Of a stretch of 64,000 nucleotides of DNA, positions 1-7,699 are shown in pieces. Position 1 is the stretch's first letter; each line of letters begins with the position of its first letter. The stretch covers positions 40,557 to 104,556 of the forward strand of contig NZ_JAUORH010000012.1 of assembly GCF_030547425.1 (NCBI RefSeq), read 5' to 3'. A program made the position numbers and the translations under genes. The DNA is from Tenacibaculum sp. 1_MG-2023. GTDB lineage: Bacteria > Bacteroidota > Bacteroidia > Flavobacteriales > Flavobacteriaceae. The notes beneath the pieces were generated by a model. The model made no database searches. It saw only the letters and a program-made list of their open reading frames with translations, and had not been told where the DNA came from.

Positions 1-665
1 GCAACACTAGGACTCATTGTTGAAGACATAAAAATACTCTTAATATAAGTTCCTTTTGCCGCAGTTGGCTTTAATTTAATAAGTGTTTGCAATAACTCGT
101 TTGCGTTTTCTTCAATCTTTTTAGCATCAAAAGATACTTTTCCAATTGCTGCGTGTACAATACCAGTTTTATCAACTTTAAAGTCAATTTTACCAGCTTT
201 TACTTCGGTTACTGCTTTTGCAACGTCCATTGTTACCGTACCTGTTTTTGGATTTGGCATTAAACCTCTTGGTCCTAAAATACGACCTAAAGGACCTAAT
301 TTACCCATAACACTTGGCATAGTAATAATAACATCTACATCAGTCCATCCTCCTTTAATTTTTTGAAGGTACTCATCTAATCCTACATAATCAGCACCTG
401 CTTCTTTAGCTTCTGCTTCTTTATCTGGAGTAACTAATGCTAAAACTTTTACATCTTTACCAGTTCCGTGAGGTAATGTTACAACTCCACGAACCATTTG
501 ATTAGCTTTACGAGGATCTACTCCTAAACGTACTGCTAAGTCAACAGACGCATCAAATTTTACGTTTGTAATCTCTTTAACTAATGCTGATGCATCTTGT
601 AAGCTATAAACTTTAGAGCTATCTACTTTAGCACGAGCTTCTTTTTGCTTTCTAGTAATTGCCAT
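1..665 (-). CDS. rplA: 50S ribosomal protein L1 (3' end outside window)
   Basis: Ribosomal protein L1, the stalk-base protein that binds 23S rRNA and can bind its own mRNA. The reading frame starts with ATG at 665 and runs off the left edge, so the C-terminus is missing. The start [15 protein letters not shown] and the segment [20 protein letters not shown] are hallmarks of L1. It lies 20 bases downstream of rplK on the same strand, the normal L11-L1 order, at the end of the secE-nusG-rplK-rplA series read here. Certain apart from the missing end. Confidence 0.97.
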   Translation of the reverse strand, partial: MAITRKQKEARAKVDSSKVYSLQDASALVKEITNVKFDASVDLAVRLGVDPRKANQMVRGVVTLPHGTGKDVKVLALVTPDKEAEAKEAGADYVGLDEYLQKIKGGWTDVDVIITMPSVMGKLGPLGRILGPRGLMPNPKTGTVTMDVAKAVTEVKAGKIDFKVDKTGIVHAAIGKVSFDAKKIEENANELLQTLIKLKPTAAKGTYIKSIFMSSTMSPSV

Positions 666-685
666 TTCTAAATATCTTTTAAAGT

Positions 686-1123
686 TTAAGCAGGTGCATC
701 ACCTGTTACTGTTAATCCCATAGAACGAGCTGTTCCAGCAATCATTCGCATTGCAGACTCAACTTCAAAGGCATTCATATCTACCATTTTGTCTTCTGCA
801 ATTCCACGAATTTGATCCCAAGAAACGCTTGCTACTTTTTTCCTATTAGGTTCTCCTGAACCTTTCTTAATTTTGGCCGCTTCTAATAACTGTACTGCGG
901 CTGGTGGTGTTTTTACAACAAATTCGAATGATTTGTCTGTATAAACTGTAATAACAACTGGTAATACTTTACCTTGTTTGTCCTGTGTACGAGCATTAAA
1001 CTGCTTACAGAACTCCATGATGTTAACACCGGCAGCACCTAAAGCGGGTCCAACTGGTGGCGACGGATTCGCTGCACCTCCCCTAACTTGTAGTTTAACT
1101 AATTTACTTACTTCTTTTGCCAT
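686..1123 (-). CDS. rplK: 50S ribosomal protein L11
   Basis: Ribosomal protein L11 (145 aa), part of the GTPase-associated centre where elongation factors act. The N-terminal part has the proline-rich [20 protein letters not shown] motif of the family, and the C-terminal rRNA-binding domain ends in [10 protein letters not shown]. Length is normal. It lies between nusG and rplA in the standard ribosomal operon. No anomaly seen. Confidence 0.98.
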   Translation of the reverse strand: MAKEVSKLVKLQVRGGAANPSPPVGPALGAAGVNIMEFCKQFNARTQDKQGKVLPVVITVYTDKSFEFVVKTPPAAVQLLEAAKIKKGSGEPNRKKVASVSWDQIRGIAEDKMVDMNAFEVESAMRMIAGTARSMGLTVTGDAPA

Positions 1124-1187
1124 TGTTTAAGATTTAACGACGTGTTTAAATTGGAAGCTTAAACTCATCTAAATATAGGTGTAACAA

Positions 1188-1739
1188 TTATATTTTCTCT
1201 ACTTGCATATAATTTAGTTCTAATGGAGTTTTTCTTCCGAAAATCTTAACCATTACCTCTAACTTACGCTTTTCTTCATTTACCTTTTCAACAGTTCCAT
1301 CAAATCCATTGAAAGGTCCATCAATTACTTTTACAGTTTCTCCAACTGTGTAAGGAATTGCAATATTTTCATCTTTAACAGAAAGTTCATCTACTTTACC
1401 TAACATCCTGTTTACTTCTGATTTACGCATTGGTACTGGATCTCCTCCTTTTGTTTCACCTAAAAAACCAATAACTCCTGTTACTGATTTAATTACATGA
1501 GGAACTTCTCCTGCTAAATTAGCTTCAACCATTACATAACCAGGAAAGTAAACTCTTTCTCTGTTAATTTTCTTCCCGTTTCTTACTTGAATAACTTTTT
1601 CTGTAGGAACAATTACTTGGTTTACAAAATCAGACAATCCATGTCGAGCAATCTCAGTCTCAATATAAGTTTTTACCTTATTCTCTTGACCTCCAATAGC
1701 TCTAACCACATACCACTTCATCACCGAATCAGCCATCAT
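1188..1739 (-). CDS. nusG: Transcription termination/antitermination protein NusG
   Basis: NusG (183 aa), the RNA polymerase elongation factor that links polymerase to Rho or to the ribosome. The NGN domain begins MKWYVVRAIGGQENKVK and the C-terminal KOW domain contains VIDGPFNGFDGTVEKV. Three methionines occur near the start (residues 1, 2 and 7), so the exact start is open. The first ATG overlaps the secE stop by one base (TAATG), which favours translational coupling and this start or the next codon. Confidence 0.97.
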   Translation of the reverse strand: MMADSVMKWYVVRAIGGQENKVKTYIETEIARHGLSDFVNQVIVPTEKVIQVRNGKKINRERVYFPGYVMVEANLAGEVPHVIKSVTGVIGFLGETKGGDPVPMRKSEVNRMLGKVDELSVKDENIAIPYTVGETVKVIDGPFNGFDGTVEKVNEEKRKLEVMVKIFGRKTPLELNYMQVEKI

Positions 1740-1930
1740 TAAAACATTTTAAAGAAGTTATCTAACCCAGTTTGAAAAACCTTATCTATCCCTGCTACAG
1801 CCAAAGCAAATACAATTGTAAATGCTGCAACTACTACAGTAGACTTTTGAGCTTCTTCACGAGAAATCCAAGTCATATTGGTATTTAATTCTTCAAAAGA
1901 ATCTTTAATGTATTGTACAAAGTTACTCAT
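1739..1930 (-). CDS. secE: Preprotein translocase subunit SecE
   Basis: SecE (63 aa), the small essential membrane subunit of the SecYEG channel. It has the short single-membrane-span form usual outside enterobacteria: an amphipathic start ending in LNTNMTWISREEAQKSTVVV, followed by one hydrophobic segment at about residues 30-48. Its stop overlaps the nusG start by one base. Upstream is a hairpin and then tRNA-Trp, the usual arrangement. Confidence 0.95.
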   Translation of the reverse strand: MSNFVQYIKDSFEELNTNMTWISREEAQKSTVVVAAFTIVFALAVAGIDKVFQTGLDNFFKMF

Positions 1931-1943
1931 ATTTTATCCTTTT

Positions 1944-1973
1944 AACGAGTTGCGGTTTTCACCACAACTCGTT
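1944..1973 (-). other. Hairpin between tRNA-Trp and secE
   Basis: Two 13-base arms (1944-1956 and 1961-1973) pair with one G-U. In the direction of the operon the hairpin is followed by AAAAGG, not by a U-run, so it is not a standard terminator for secE transcription. By position it could be an RNA processing or stability element just after the tRNA. In the opposite direction a T-rich run follows. Confidence 0.5.
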
Positions 1974-1983
1974 TTAGTTTTTG

Positions 1984-2056
1984 CACGGGTTGAGAGGCTC
2001 GAACTCCCGACACCTGGTTTTGGAGACCAGTGCTCTACCAACTGAGCTAAACCCGT
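1984..2056 (-). tRNA. tRNA-Trp (anticodon CCA)
   Basis: Seventy-three bases fold as a cloverleaf: acceptor ACGGGTT pairs with AACCCGT, the D-arm is of the TAGCTCAGTTGG type, the anticodon loop is CTCCAAA and the T-arm contains GTTCGAGCC. The 3' CCA is not encoded. It sits between tuf and secE, its usual place in Bacteroidota. Confidence 0.95.
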
Positions 2057-2063
2057 ATTTTAA

Positions 2064-2092
2064 AGGAGTCTCTCTCTTAAAAAGAGACTCCT
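2064..2092 (-). other. Hairpin between tuf and tRNA-Trp
   Basis: Nine-base perfect arms (AGGAGTCTC and its complement) lie 23 bases after the tuf stop. The 3' side is followed by TTTAAAA, a weak U-run, so it may act as a leaky terminator or as a processing site separating tuf mRNA from tRNA-Trp. Confidence 0.5.
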
Positions 2093-2115
2093 AATACTTT
2101 ATTATTAAACTATAA

Positions 2116-3303
2116 TTAGTCTAAGATTTCAGTTACCTGACCAGCTCCTACTGTTCTACCTCCTTCACGGATAGCGAACTGTAAACCTGTGTTTAATGCG
2201 ATAGGTTGGATTAAGTCAACTATAATAGTTAAGTTATCACCTGGCATTACCATTTCTACTCCTTCAGGTAAAGCAATGTTACCAGTTACGTCAGTTGTAC
2301 GTACGTAAAACTGTGGACGGTAGTTATTATGGAATGGAGTGTGACGTCCACCTTCTTCTTTCTTTAAGATATACACCTCAGCTTTAAACTTAGCGTGTGG
2401 AGTAATAGAACCTGGCTTACAGATTACCATTCCTCTCTTAATCATAGATTTTTCAATACCTCTTAATAAGATACCTGCGTTATCTCCAGCTTCACCTCTA
2501 TCTAAGATTTGACGGAACATTTCGATACCAGTTACAGTAGACGTTAATTTCTCATCTCCCATACCAATAATCTCTACAGGATCTCCAGTATTAACAATAC
2601 CAGTTTCGATACGTCCAGTTGCAACTGTACCACGACCAGTAATAGAGAATACATCCTCGATAGGCATTAAGAAATCTTTATCAGTATCTCTTGGTGGCTC
2701 TTCAATCCAAGTATCTACAGCTTCCATTAATTCTAAAACTGTATCAACCCACTTTTGCTCTCCGTTTAATGCACCTAAAGCAGAACCAGAAACTACAGGA
2801 CCATTATCTCCATCATATTCATAGAAAGATAATAAATCTCTTACTTCCATTTCTACTAACTCTAATAACTCCTCGTCATCAACCATATCAACTTTGTTTA
2901 AGAAAACAACGATACGTGGAATACCTACCTGACGACCTAATAAGATGTGCTCACGAGTTTGTGGCATTGGACCATCTGTAGCAGCTACTACTAAGATAGC
3001 ACCATCCATTTGTGCAGCACCAGTTACCATGTTCTTTACGTAATCCGCGTGACCTGGACAGTCAACGTGTGCGTAGTGACGGTTAGCTGTTGCATATTCT
3101 ACGTGAGAAGAGTTAATTGTAATACCTCTCTCTTTTTCTTCTGGAGCGTTATCGATTTGATCAAAAGCTCTCTGCTCAGAAAATCCAGCATCTGCTAATA
3201 CTTTAGTAATTGCAGCAGTTAAAGTAGTTTTACCGTGATCTACGTGACCAATAGTACCTACGTTTAAGTGCGGTTTCGAACGATCATAAGTTCCTTTTGC
3301 CAT
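2116..3303 (-). CDS. tuf: Elongation factor Tu
   Basis: EF-Tu (395 aa), the GTPase that brings aminoacyl-tRNA to the ribosome. Visible GTPase motifs are GHVDHGKT (P-loop, about residue 19), DCPGH (G3) and NKVD (G4), with domains II and III complete to the end, [11 protein letters not shown]. Length is normal. It is preceded by four tRNAs and followed by tRNA-Trp, the conserved flavobacterial order. Confidence 0.99.
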   Translation of the reverse strand: MAKGTYDRSKPHLNVGTIGHVDHGKTTLTAAITKVLADAGFSEQRAFDQIDNAPEEKERGITINSSHVEYATANRHYAHVDCPGHADYVKNMVTGAAQMDGAILVVAATDGPMPQTREHILLGRQVGIPRIVVFLNKVDMVDDEELLELVEMEVRDLLSFYEYDGDNGPVVSGSALGALNGEQKWVDTVLELMEAVDTWIEEPPRDTDKDFLMPIEDVFSITGRGTVATGRIETGIVNTGDPVEIIGMGDEKLTSTVTGIEMFRQILDRGEAGDNAGILLRGIEKSMIKRGMVICKPGSITPHAKFKAEVYILKKEEGGRHTPFHNNYRPQFYVRTTDVTGNIALPEGVEMVMPGDNLTIIVDLIQPIALNTGLQFAIREGGRTVGAGQVTEILD

Positions 3304-3378
3304 GATTATTAATTTTAATTCTTAGTTAAATATATTTAGTGTTATTTTTAAACTCTTGTCTAACAAACTCTAAAATAG

Positions 3379-3451
3379 AGCCAACAACGGGATTTGAACC
3401 CGTGACCTCATCCCTACCAAGGATGCGCTCTACCAACTGAGCTATGTCGGC
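3379..3451 (-). tRNA. tRNA-Thr (anticodon GGT)
   Basis: Seventy-three-base cloverleaf. Acceptor GCCGAC pairs with GTTGGC with a wobble, the anticodon loop is TTGGTAG between CATCC and GGATG, and the T-arm contains GTTCAAATC. It is the last of four tRNAs before tuf. Confidence 0.95.
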
Positions 3452-3463
3452 AACGAATTTAGA

Positions 3464-3535
3464 GCGGGAGACCAGGTTCGAACTGGCGACATTCAGCTTG
3501 GAAGGCTGACGCTCTACCAACTGAGCTACTCCCGC
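3464..3535 (-). tRNA. tRNA-Gly (anticodon TCC)
   Basis: Seventy-two-base cloverleaf. Acceptor GCGGGAG pairs with CTCCCGC, the anticodon loop is CTTCCAA and the T-arm contains GTTCGAACC. It lies 12 bases before tRNA-Thr(GGT). Confidence 0.95.
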
Positions 3536-3557
3536 AATAAAATTTCATTAAGATAGT

Positions 3558-3641
3558 GGGGAGAGCAGGATTCGAACCTGCGAAGTCGTAAGACAACGGA
3601 GTTACAGTCCGTCCCATTTGGCCGCTCTGGAATCTCCCCTA
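3558..3641 (-). tRNA. tRNA-Tyr (anticodon GTA)
   Basis: Eighty-four-base class II tRNA with a long variable arm (about TTGTCTTACGACTTC). Acceptor GGGGAGA pairs with TCTCCCC, the anticodon loop is CTGTAAC and the discriminator is A. Part of the tRNA cluster upstream of tuf. Confidence 0.95.
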
Positions 3642-3680
3642 AACCTTAAACAGTATTTTAATGAACTTTTATTCTTTTAG

Positions 3681-3754
3681 AGCCGATGGAGGGACTCGAA
3701 CCCACGACCTGCTGATTACAAATCAGCTGCTCTAGCCAGCTGAGCTACATCGGC
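3681..3754 (-). tRNA. tRNA-Thr (anticodon TGT)
   Basis: Seventy-four-base cloverleaf. Acceptor GCCGATG pairs with CATCGGC, the anticodon loop is TTTGTAA between GCTGA and TCAGC, and the T-arm contains GTTCGAGTC. It is the first of the four tRNAs before tuf; with the GGT tRNA it covers threonine codons. Confidence 0.95.
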
Positions 3755-3852
3755 TTTTGCTATAAAAAAAACAATCCGCTATTTCTAACGGACTGCAAAT
3801 GTAAAAAGTAATTTTTAATTTTTAAAACTTTTTTAATTATTTTTTATCGTTT

Positions 3853-4173
3853 TTATGACACTAAGGCATCCTTAGGTTTTTCTTTTGATTTTTCTTTTGA
3901 TTTTTGCAACTGTCGTTTTAAAGATTCGACCGATACACTAACACCTTCTTCAAAGGTTTTATTTTGTTTCTTCACAATTAATTCACTTCCTGGAATATTA
4001 ATTTTTACTTCAGTAATTTTATTTTCCTTCTCGCTCGTTTTTTGCACTTTTAAAAACACCTCTGCATCAACGATCTTATCATGAAACTTTTCTAACCCTC
4101 CTATTTTTTTCTCAATGAAATCTATTAGTTTTTGGTCTGCTGAGAAATTTACTGATTGTGTGAATACCTTCAT
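3853..4173 (-). CDS. hpf: Ribosome hibernation-promoting factor, HPF/RaiA family
   Basis: Short HPF/RaiA-type protein (106 aa) that binds the decoding site of idle ribosomes. The beta-alpha-beta-beta-beta-alpha pattern is recognisable: MKVFTQSVNFSADQKLIDFI, then a charged helix, VDAEVFLKVQK, TEVKINIPGSELIVKK, and a long C-terminal helix with a lysine-rich tail. It lacks the C-terminal dimerisation domain of long HPF. It lies 14 bases after the recombinase gene, so they are probably co-transcribed. Confidence 0.85.
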   Translation of the reverse strand: MKVFTQSVNFSADQKLIDFIEKKIGGLEKFHDKIVDAEVFLKVQKTSEKENKITEVKINIPGSELIVKKQNKTFEEGVSVSVESLKRQLQKSKEKSKEKPKDALVS

Positions 4174-4187
4174 AATTCTTCGATCTT

Positions 4188-5075
4188 TTAAGTTGGCTCT
4201 CTAGGATGAGCCTTGTTATACACTTTTTTTATTTGCTCCAAGCTATTGTGCGTATATACTTGGGTGGAGGCTAAACTTGAATGTCCTAGCAATTCTTTAA
4301 CCGAATTTAACGACGCACCATTATTAAGTAAATGTGTAGCAAAAGCATGCCTTAATATATGAGGGCTTTTTTTAGCTTTTGTAGACACCCTACTAAAGTA
4401 CAAATTTATTATCCGGTAAACAAGAGTTTCATAAATTTTAACTCCTTTTTTAGTTACAAAAAGCACCTCCATATCCACCTCTTCTAACTTCTTTTTTTTA
4501 CTTAAATATTCTTCTAGAGTTTTATAAACTGACGGTAAGATTGTTACATACCTTTCTTTATTTCTTTTTCCTAATACTTTTATTGTTTTACTTGTGTAAT
4601 CTATATCTTTCTCTTTAACATTTATTAACTCAACCCTTCTCATCCCTGTTGAATACAACATTTCTATGATTAACCGATCTCTTACTGATTCAAAATCAGT
4701 ACCCTCTTTTATTAATCCTAAAACTTCTTTTACCTCACCTTGATCAAAAGGTGTTTGTATTTTCTTCTGAGCTTTTAATGCTTTATGATTTGACAATGGA
4801 TTCGTAGCAACTTCACCAATTTTTTGCAGAAACTTATAGAAAGTTTTTAAAGAACTAACTTTTCTGTTTACACTTCTATTTGACACATCATTATCTACCA
4901 AACTGACAATCCATGTTCGAATTTGATTGTAATGAATATTTTCTAGATCTTCCTGATTAAACTCAACCTCACAAAAATCTTTAAACGTAATTAAATCTGT
5001 TTTGTACGCTTGAATTGTATTTTTTGAATATTTTTTTTCAAATTCTAAATACTCCAAAAAAGCTTCTATTAGCAT
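4188..5075 (-). CDS. xerC: Tyrosine recombinase, XerC/XerD type
   Basis: Site-specific tyrosine recombinase (295 aa), probably the one that resolves chromosome dimers. The N-terminal SAM-like domain has FLEYLEFEKKYSKNTIQAYK. The catalytic domain shows Arg in TGMRRVEL, the HILRHAFATHLL box, LGHSSLASTQVYTH and the tyrosine nucleophile near the end. Length is typical. The position between rpsU and hpf is a common flavobacterial context and argues for the housekeeping enzyme, not a phage integrase. XerC versus XerD cannot be settled here. Confidence 0.9.
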   Translation of the reverse strand: MLIEAFLEYLEFEKKYSKNTIQAYKTDLITFKDFCEVEFNQEDLENIHYNQIRTWIVSLVDNDVSNRSVNRKVSSLKTFYKFLQKIGEVATNPLSNHKALKAQKKIQTPFDQGEVKEVLGLIKEGTDFESVRDRLIIEMLYSTGMRRVELINVKEKDIDYTSKTIKVLGKRNKERYVTILPSVYKTLEEYLSKKKKLEEVDMEVLFVTKKGVKIYETLVYRIINLYFSRVSTKAKKSPHILRHAFATHLLNNGASLNSVKELLGHSSLASTQVYTHNSLEQIKKVYNKAHPREPT

Positions 5076-5108
5076 TATCTATCTTATTTATTAATTGAAG
5101 ATACAAAA

Positions 5109-5140
5109 AAAACCTGTATTGATATCAATACAGGTTTTTA
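5109..5140 (-). terminator. Rho-independent terminator after rpsU
   Basis: A perfect palindrome at 5111-5136 (AACCTGTATTGATATC and its mirror half) is flanked by A-runs and T-runs on both sides, so it can terminate from either direction. It lies between rpsU and the recombinase gene. Confidence 0.8.
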
Positions 5141-5159
5141 TACATTTTAAGGATAACTA

Positions 5160-5357
5160 CTATCCTACTTCTTCTTGAGTTCTTAATCCTTGAACGTAAG
5201 ATGCTTTAATCATTTGAGCACGTTTTGCTACAGATGGCTTTGTAAACTGCTTTCTGTTACGTAATTGTTGCATCGTTTTAGTGTTGCTGAATTTACGCTT
5301 ATAACGTTTTAACGCTCTATCGATATTCTCTCCTTCTTTAACTGGAATGATTAACAT
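5160..5357 (-). CDS. rpsU: 30S ribosomal protein S21
   Basis: Ribosomal protein bS21 (65 aa from the ATG at 5357). It begins MLIIPVKEGENIDRALKRYK, typical of bS21. The frame is open further upstream, but the start at 5357 matches the family and has a very strong Shine-Dalgarno sequence 7 bases before it. In flavobacterial ribosomes bS21 helps to hide the anti-SD of 16S rRNA, and a strong SD on its own mRNA allows feedback control; this is established for the group. Followed by a terminator. Confidence 0.95.
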   Translation of the reverse strand: MLIIPVKEGENIDRALKRYKRKFSNTKTMQQLRNRKQFTKPSVAKRAQMIKASYVQGLRTQEEVG

Positions 5358-5364
5358 ATTTTTG

Positions 5365-5374
5365 CACCTCCTTT
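5365..5374 (-). promoter_or_regulatory. Strong Shine-Dalgarno sequence of rpsU
   Basis: The minus strand reads AAAGGAGGTG ending 7 bases before ATG, nearly a full complement to the 16S 3' end. Other genes in the window have no comparable site. It fixes the rpsU start and fits the known autoregulation of rpsU in flavobacteria, where ribosomes lacking bS21 expose their anti-SD. Confidence 0.85.
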
Positions 5375-5525
5375 CATTGTAGTCTATATATATTAAAAAC
5401 TGACAACACACAGTATATCAGTTGATTACACCTTTTTATTTAATTTTCGACCGCAAATATACAAAGTATTCTTTAATATCAAATTATTTTCACCTCTTTT
5501 TAGATTTAAAAATGATGTAAATAAA

Positions 5526-5552
5526 AAAATCCTGCAATTGCAGGATTTTAAC
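5526..5552. terminator. Terminator between acyl-CoA dehydrogenase and rpsU
   Basis: Short perfect palindrome AATCCTGCAATTGCAGGATT flanked by A- and T-runs. It lies just after the stop of the acyl-CoA dehydrogenase gene on the minus strand. Confidence 0.75.
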
Positions 5553-5571
5553 TTTTATCTTAAACAACAAC

Positions 5572-6738
5572 CTATGTTGCTGGCTTGTATTCTTTCTTAT
5601 CTATTATCATTTTTGCGATAATCTCTTTAAGAATCTCCGAAGTACCTCCTCCAATTGGTCCTAATCGACTATCACGTAATAAACGTGCCATTGGATATTC
5701 TTCCATATAACCATAACCTCCTAACAACTGTAAAGCTTCGTAAATAACCTCATCTGCCATTTTAGTAGATAGCAATTTACTCATACTCGCTTCTTTCACG
5801 ACATAAATACCATCATTCAATCGTTTTGCTATAGAGTAATTATATTCTCTACACATATCTACTCTACTAGCCATTTCTGCTACCTTATGACGTAAGGCTT
5901 GAAATTTATCTAATGTTTTCCCGAAAGCTTCACGCTCACTCATGTATTGCACAACATAATCAACTGCATAGTCTGCACGAGCATGAGCATTAATCCCCAT
6001 TATTAAACGCTCTAAAGCGAAATGCTGCATAATATAAGGAAAACCTTTCCCTTCGTCTCCCATTAAATTTTCAGCAGGTATTACCACATTATCAAAAGCG
6101 ATTTCTGCAGTGTCAGAAGCTCTCCACCCTAACTTATCTAATTTAGTTGAAGAAATTCCTGGAGTATCTCTATCAATAATAAAAATACTCATTCCTTTAT
6201 GCTTGTCTTCTGGATCTGTTTTAGCTGCAACAACTAAGTAATCAGAGTACACTCCATTCGTAATAAATGTTTTTGATCCATTAATCACATAAGTATCTCC
6301 TTTTTTTATTGCTGTTGTACGCATTCCTGCAACATCACTTCCCCCAAAAGGTTCTGTAATACATAAACACCCTATTTTATCTCCTTCGATACTTGGTGTT
6401 AAATATTCTTTTTTAATTCGATCGTCTCCTTCTTTATTTACATGGGTCATTGCTAAATAAGCATGTGCCCACATATTAGCTGCAAAACCTCCTGAATTTA
6501 TTTTTTGTAACTCTTCTAAAAAGATAACAGTATAAAAAAGGTCTAAACCTAATCCTCCATATTCTTCTGGTTGATTTAAACCAAAGTATCCCATTTCACC
6601 GAATTTCTTCCAGATAAAACGCTCTACCGTGCCTTCTTTCTCCCATTTATTTATATGAGGAACGACCTCTTTTTGTAAAAAATCTTTAAAACTCTGACGA
6701 AAGGCTTCGTGCTCTTCGGTAAAGTACATACTATTCAT
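5572..6738 (-). CDS. Acyl-CoA dehydrogenase
   Basis: FAD-dependent acyl-CoA dehydrogenase (388 aa) catalysing the first step of beta-oxidation or branched-chain acyl-CoA breakdown. Family motifs are CITEPFGGSDVAGMRTTA, FITNG, the WRASDTAEIAFDNV region, RAREAF-like REAFGKTLDKFQALRHK, and QLLGGYGYMEEYPMARLLRDSR with GGTSEI near the C-terminus. The catalytic Glu cannot be placed by eye with certainty. The start could be M1 or M4. Monocistronic-looking between two terminator or gap regions. Confidence 0.92.
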   Translation of the reverse strand: MNSMYFTEEHEAFRQSFKDFLQKEVVPHINKWEKEGTVERFIWKKFGEMGYFGLNQPEEYGGLGLDLFYTVIFLEELQKINSGGFAANMWAHAYLAMTHVNKEGDDRIKKEYLTPSIEGDKIGCLCITEPFGGSDVAGMRTTAIKKGDTYVINGSKTFITNGVYSDYLVVAAKTDPEDKHKGMSIFIIDRDTPGISSTKLDKLGWRASDTAEIAFDNVVIPAENLMGDEGKGFPYIMQHFALERLIMGINAHARADYAVDYVVQYMSEREAFGKTLDKFQALRHKVAEMASRVDMCREYNYSIAKRLNDGIYVVKEASMSKLLSTKMADEVIYEALQLLGGYGYMEEYPMARLLRDSRLGPIGGGTSEILKEIIAKMIIDKKEYKPAT

Positions 6739-6769
6739 AGTGGCTTGTTTATTAAATTTTGTTGCTTGT

Positions 6770-7687
6770 TTATTTTGCCTCCAAATATAAGATTATTCTG
6801 TCGTATTTATTTAGTGGAAAATCTTTAATGTTTCTTAATTCTGATATATCTTGGAGTTCTGCTACTTCATCTCTGTATTCAAAAATCTTTTTACATAACT
6901 TATAATCGATATATGGATTCTTCAACACTTCTTTAAATCTCGCTGTATTTACATTTACTTTTTTAATTGTTGGTTTTTCTACTATAGCGAAAGTTTGTAG
7001 AACTCTATTTGCTGTTTCTTTATCTAAACCCCATACTTCATATAATTGCTCAGGAAGTAAATACCCTTGTAGCTTACCTCTATATTTTACGATTCGAGAA
7101 GACAACACTTCTCCTATTCCACTTACAAATTCAAAGTCTTTTTGAGTAGCCTTGTTTATATCCGAGGTACTCAGAGTTGGTTTTAGGTATGTTGATTTTT
7201 TATTTCCAGCTTTATAACCACTTTTCAACCTTGCTTCTAATAACTTTTTAGTTTTTCTTTTATTTCTAGCGTTTACCCAATCTGGAAATTTAAAATATGG
7301 AGCTACCTTATCTAATAAGCTATCAGGCACTTTTGTTACTTGTTTAAAATCTTTAACAGAATTGATCCACTTGTTTTGTTTTCTGTAATTATGTAATCTG
7401 TCAATTTCTTCAAGTGACATTCCTAGTTGATAACCTTTAAAATCAGTTATATAATTTGGATTGAATGGATACAGCTTTGGCTTTCTTTTATCCAGTTCAA
7501 TTCTCTTTAAACTATCGACTGTATTCTGAAAAGCTATCAATTCCTTTTTGCTTACACCTTGTGCTTCTTCGGAAGAAAAATCGACATAAACATATATTAA
7601 TTGTAAAACAATAATGATAAACAACAAAAAGAAAACCCCATTTCGTTGGTGTTTATTATACCAGAAATGGGATTTAAATATTTTCAT
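6770..7687 (-). CDS. Helix-hairpin-helix protein with N-terminal membrane anchor
   Basis: A 305-aa protein with a basic N-terminus, one membrane span at about residues 18-36 and a C-terminal half containing two or three helix-hairpin-helix repeats (DINKATQKDFEFVSGIGEVL, SRIVKYRGKL; VNVNTARFKEVL ... YIDYKLCKKIFEYR). ComEA-type DNA-binding proteins of the competence system share this fold, and flavobacteria often carry such a protein. DNA binding outside or at the inner membrane is an inference. It follows the symporter gene by 12 bases. Confidence 0.75.
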   Translation of the reverse strand: MKIFKSHFWYNKHQRNGVFFLLFIIIVLQLIYVYVDFSSEEAQGVSKKELIAFQNTVDSLKRIELDKRKPKLYPFNPNYITDFKGYQLGMSLEEIDRLHNYRKQNKWINSVKDFKQVTKVPDSLLDKVAPYFKFPDWVNARNKRKTKKLLEARLKSGYKAGNKKSTYLKPTLSTSDINKATQKDFEFVSGIGEVLSSRIVKYRGKLQGYLLPEQLYEVWGLDKETANRVLQTFAIVEKPTIKKVNVNTARFKEVLKNPYIDYKLCKKIFEYRDEVAELQDISELRNIKDFPLNKYDRIILYLEAK

Positions 7688-7699
7688 TCGTTTTATTTC

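Noticed and set aside
2691..3198. Plus-strand frames opposite tuf
   Set aside because: Shadows of the EF-Tu gene.
3326..3520. A 64-residue reading frame on the minus strand
   Set aside because: It lies across two tRNA genes and is not a protein gene.
4188..5075. XerC-type recombinase as the integrase of the cassette array
   Set aside because: It is 50 kb away in a housekeeping context and lacks the IntI-specific insert as far as can be seen; it is the expected chromosome-dimer recombinase.
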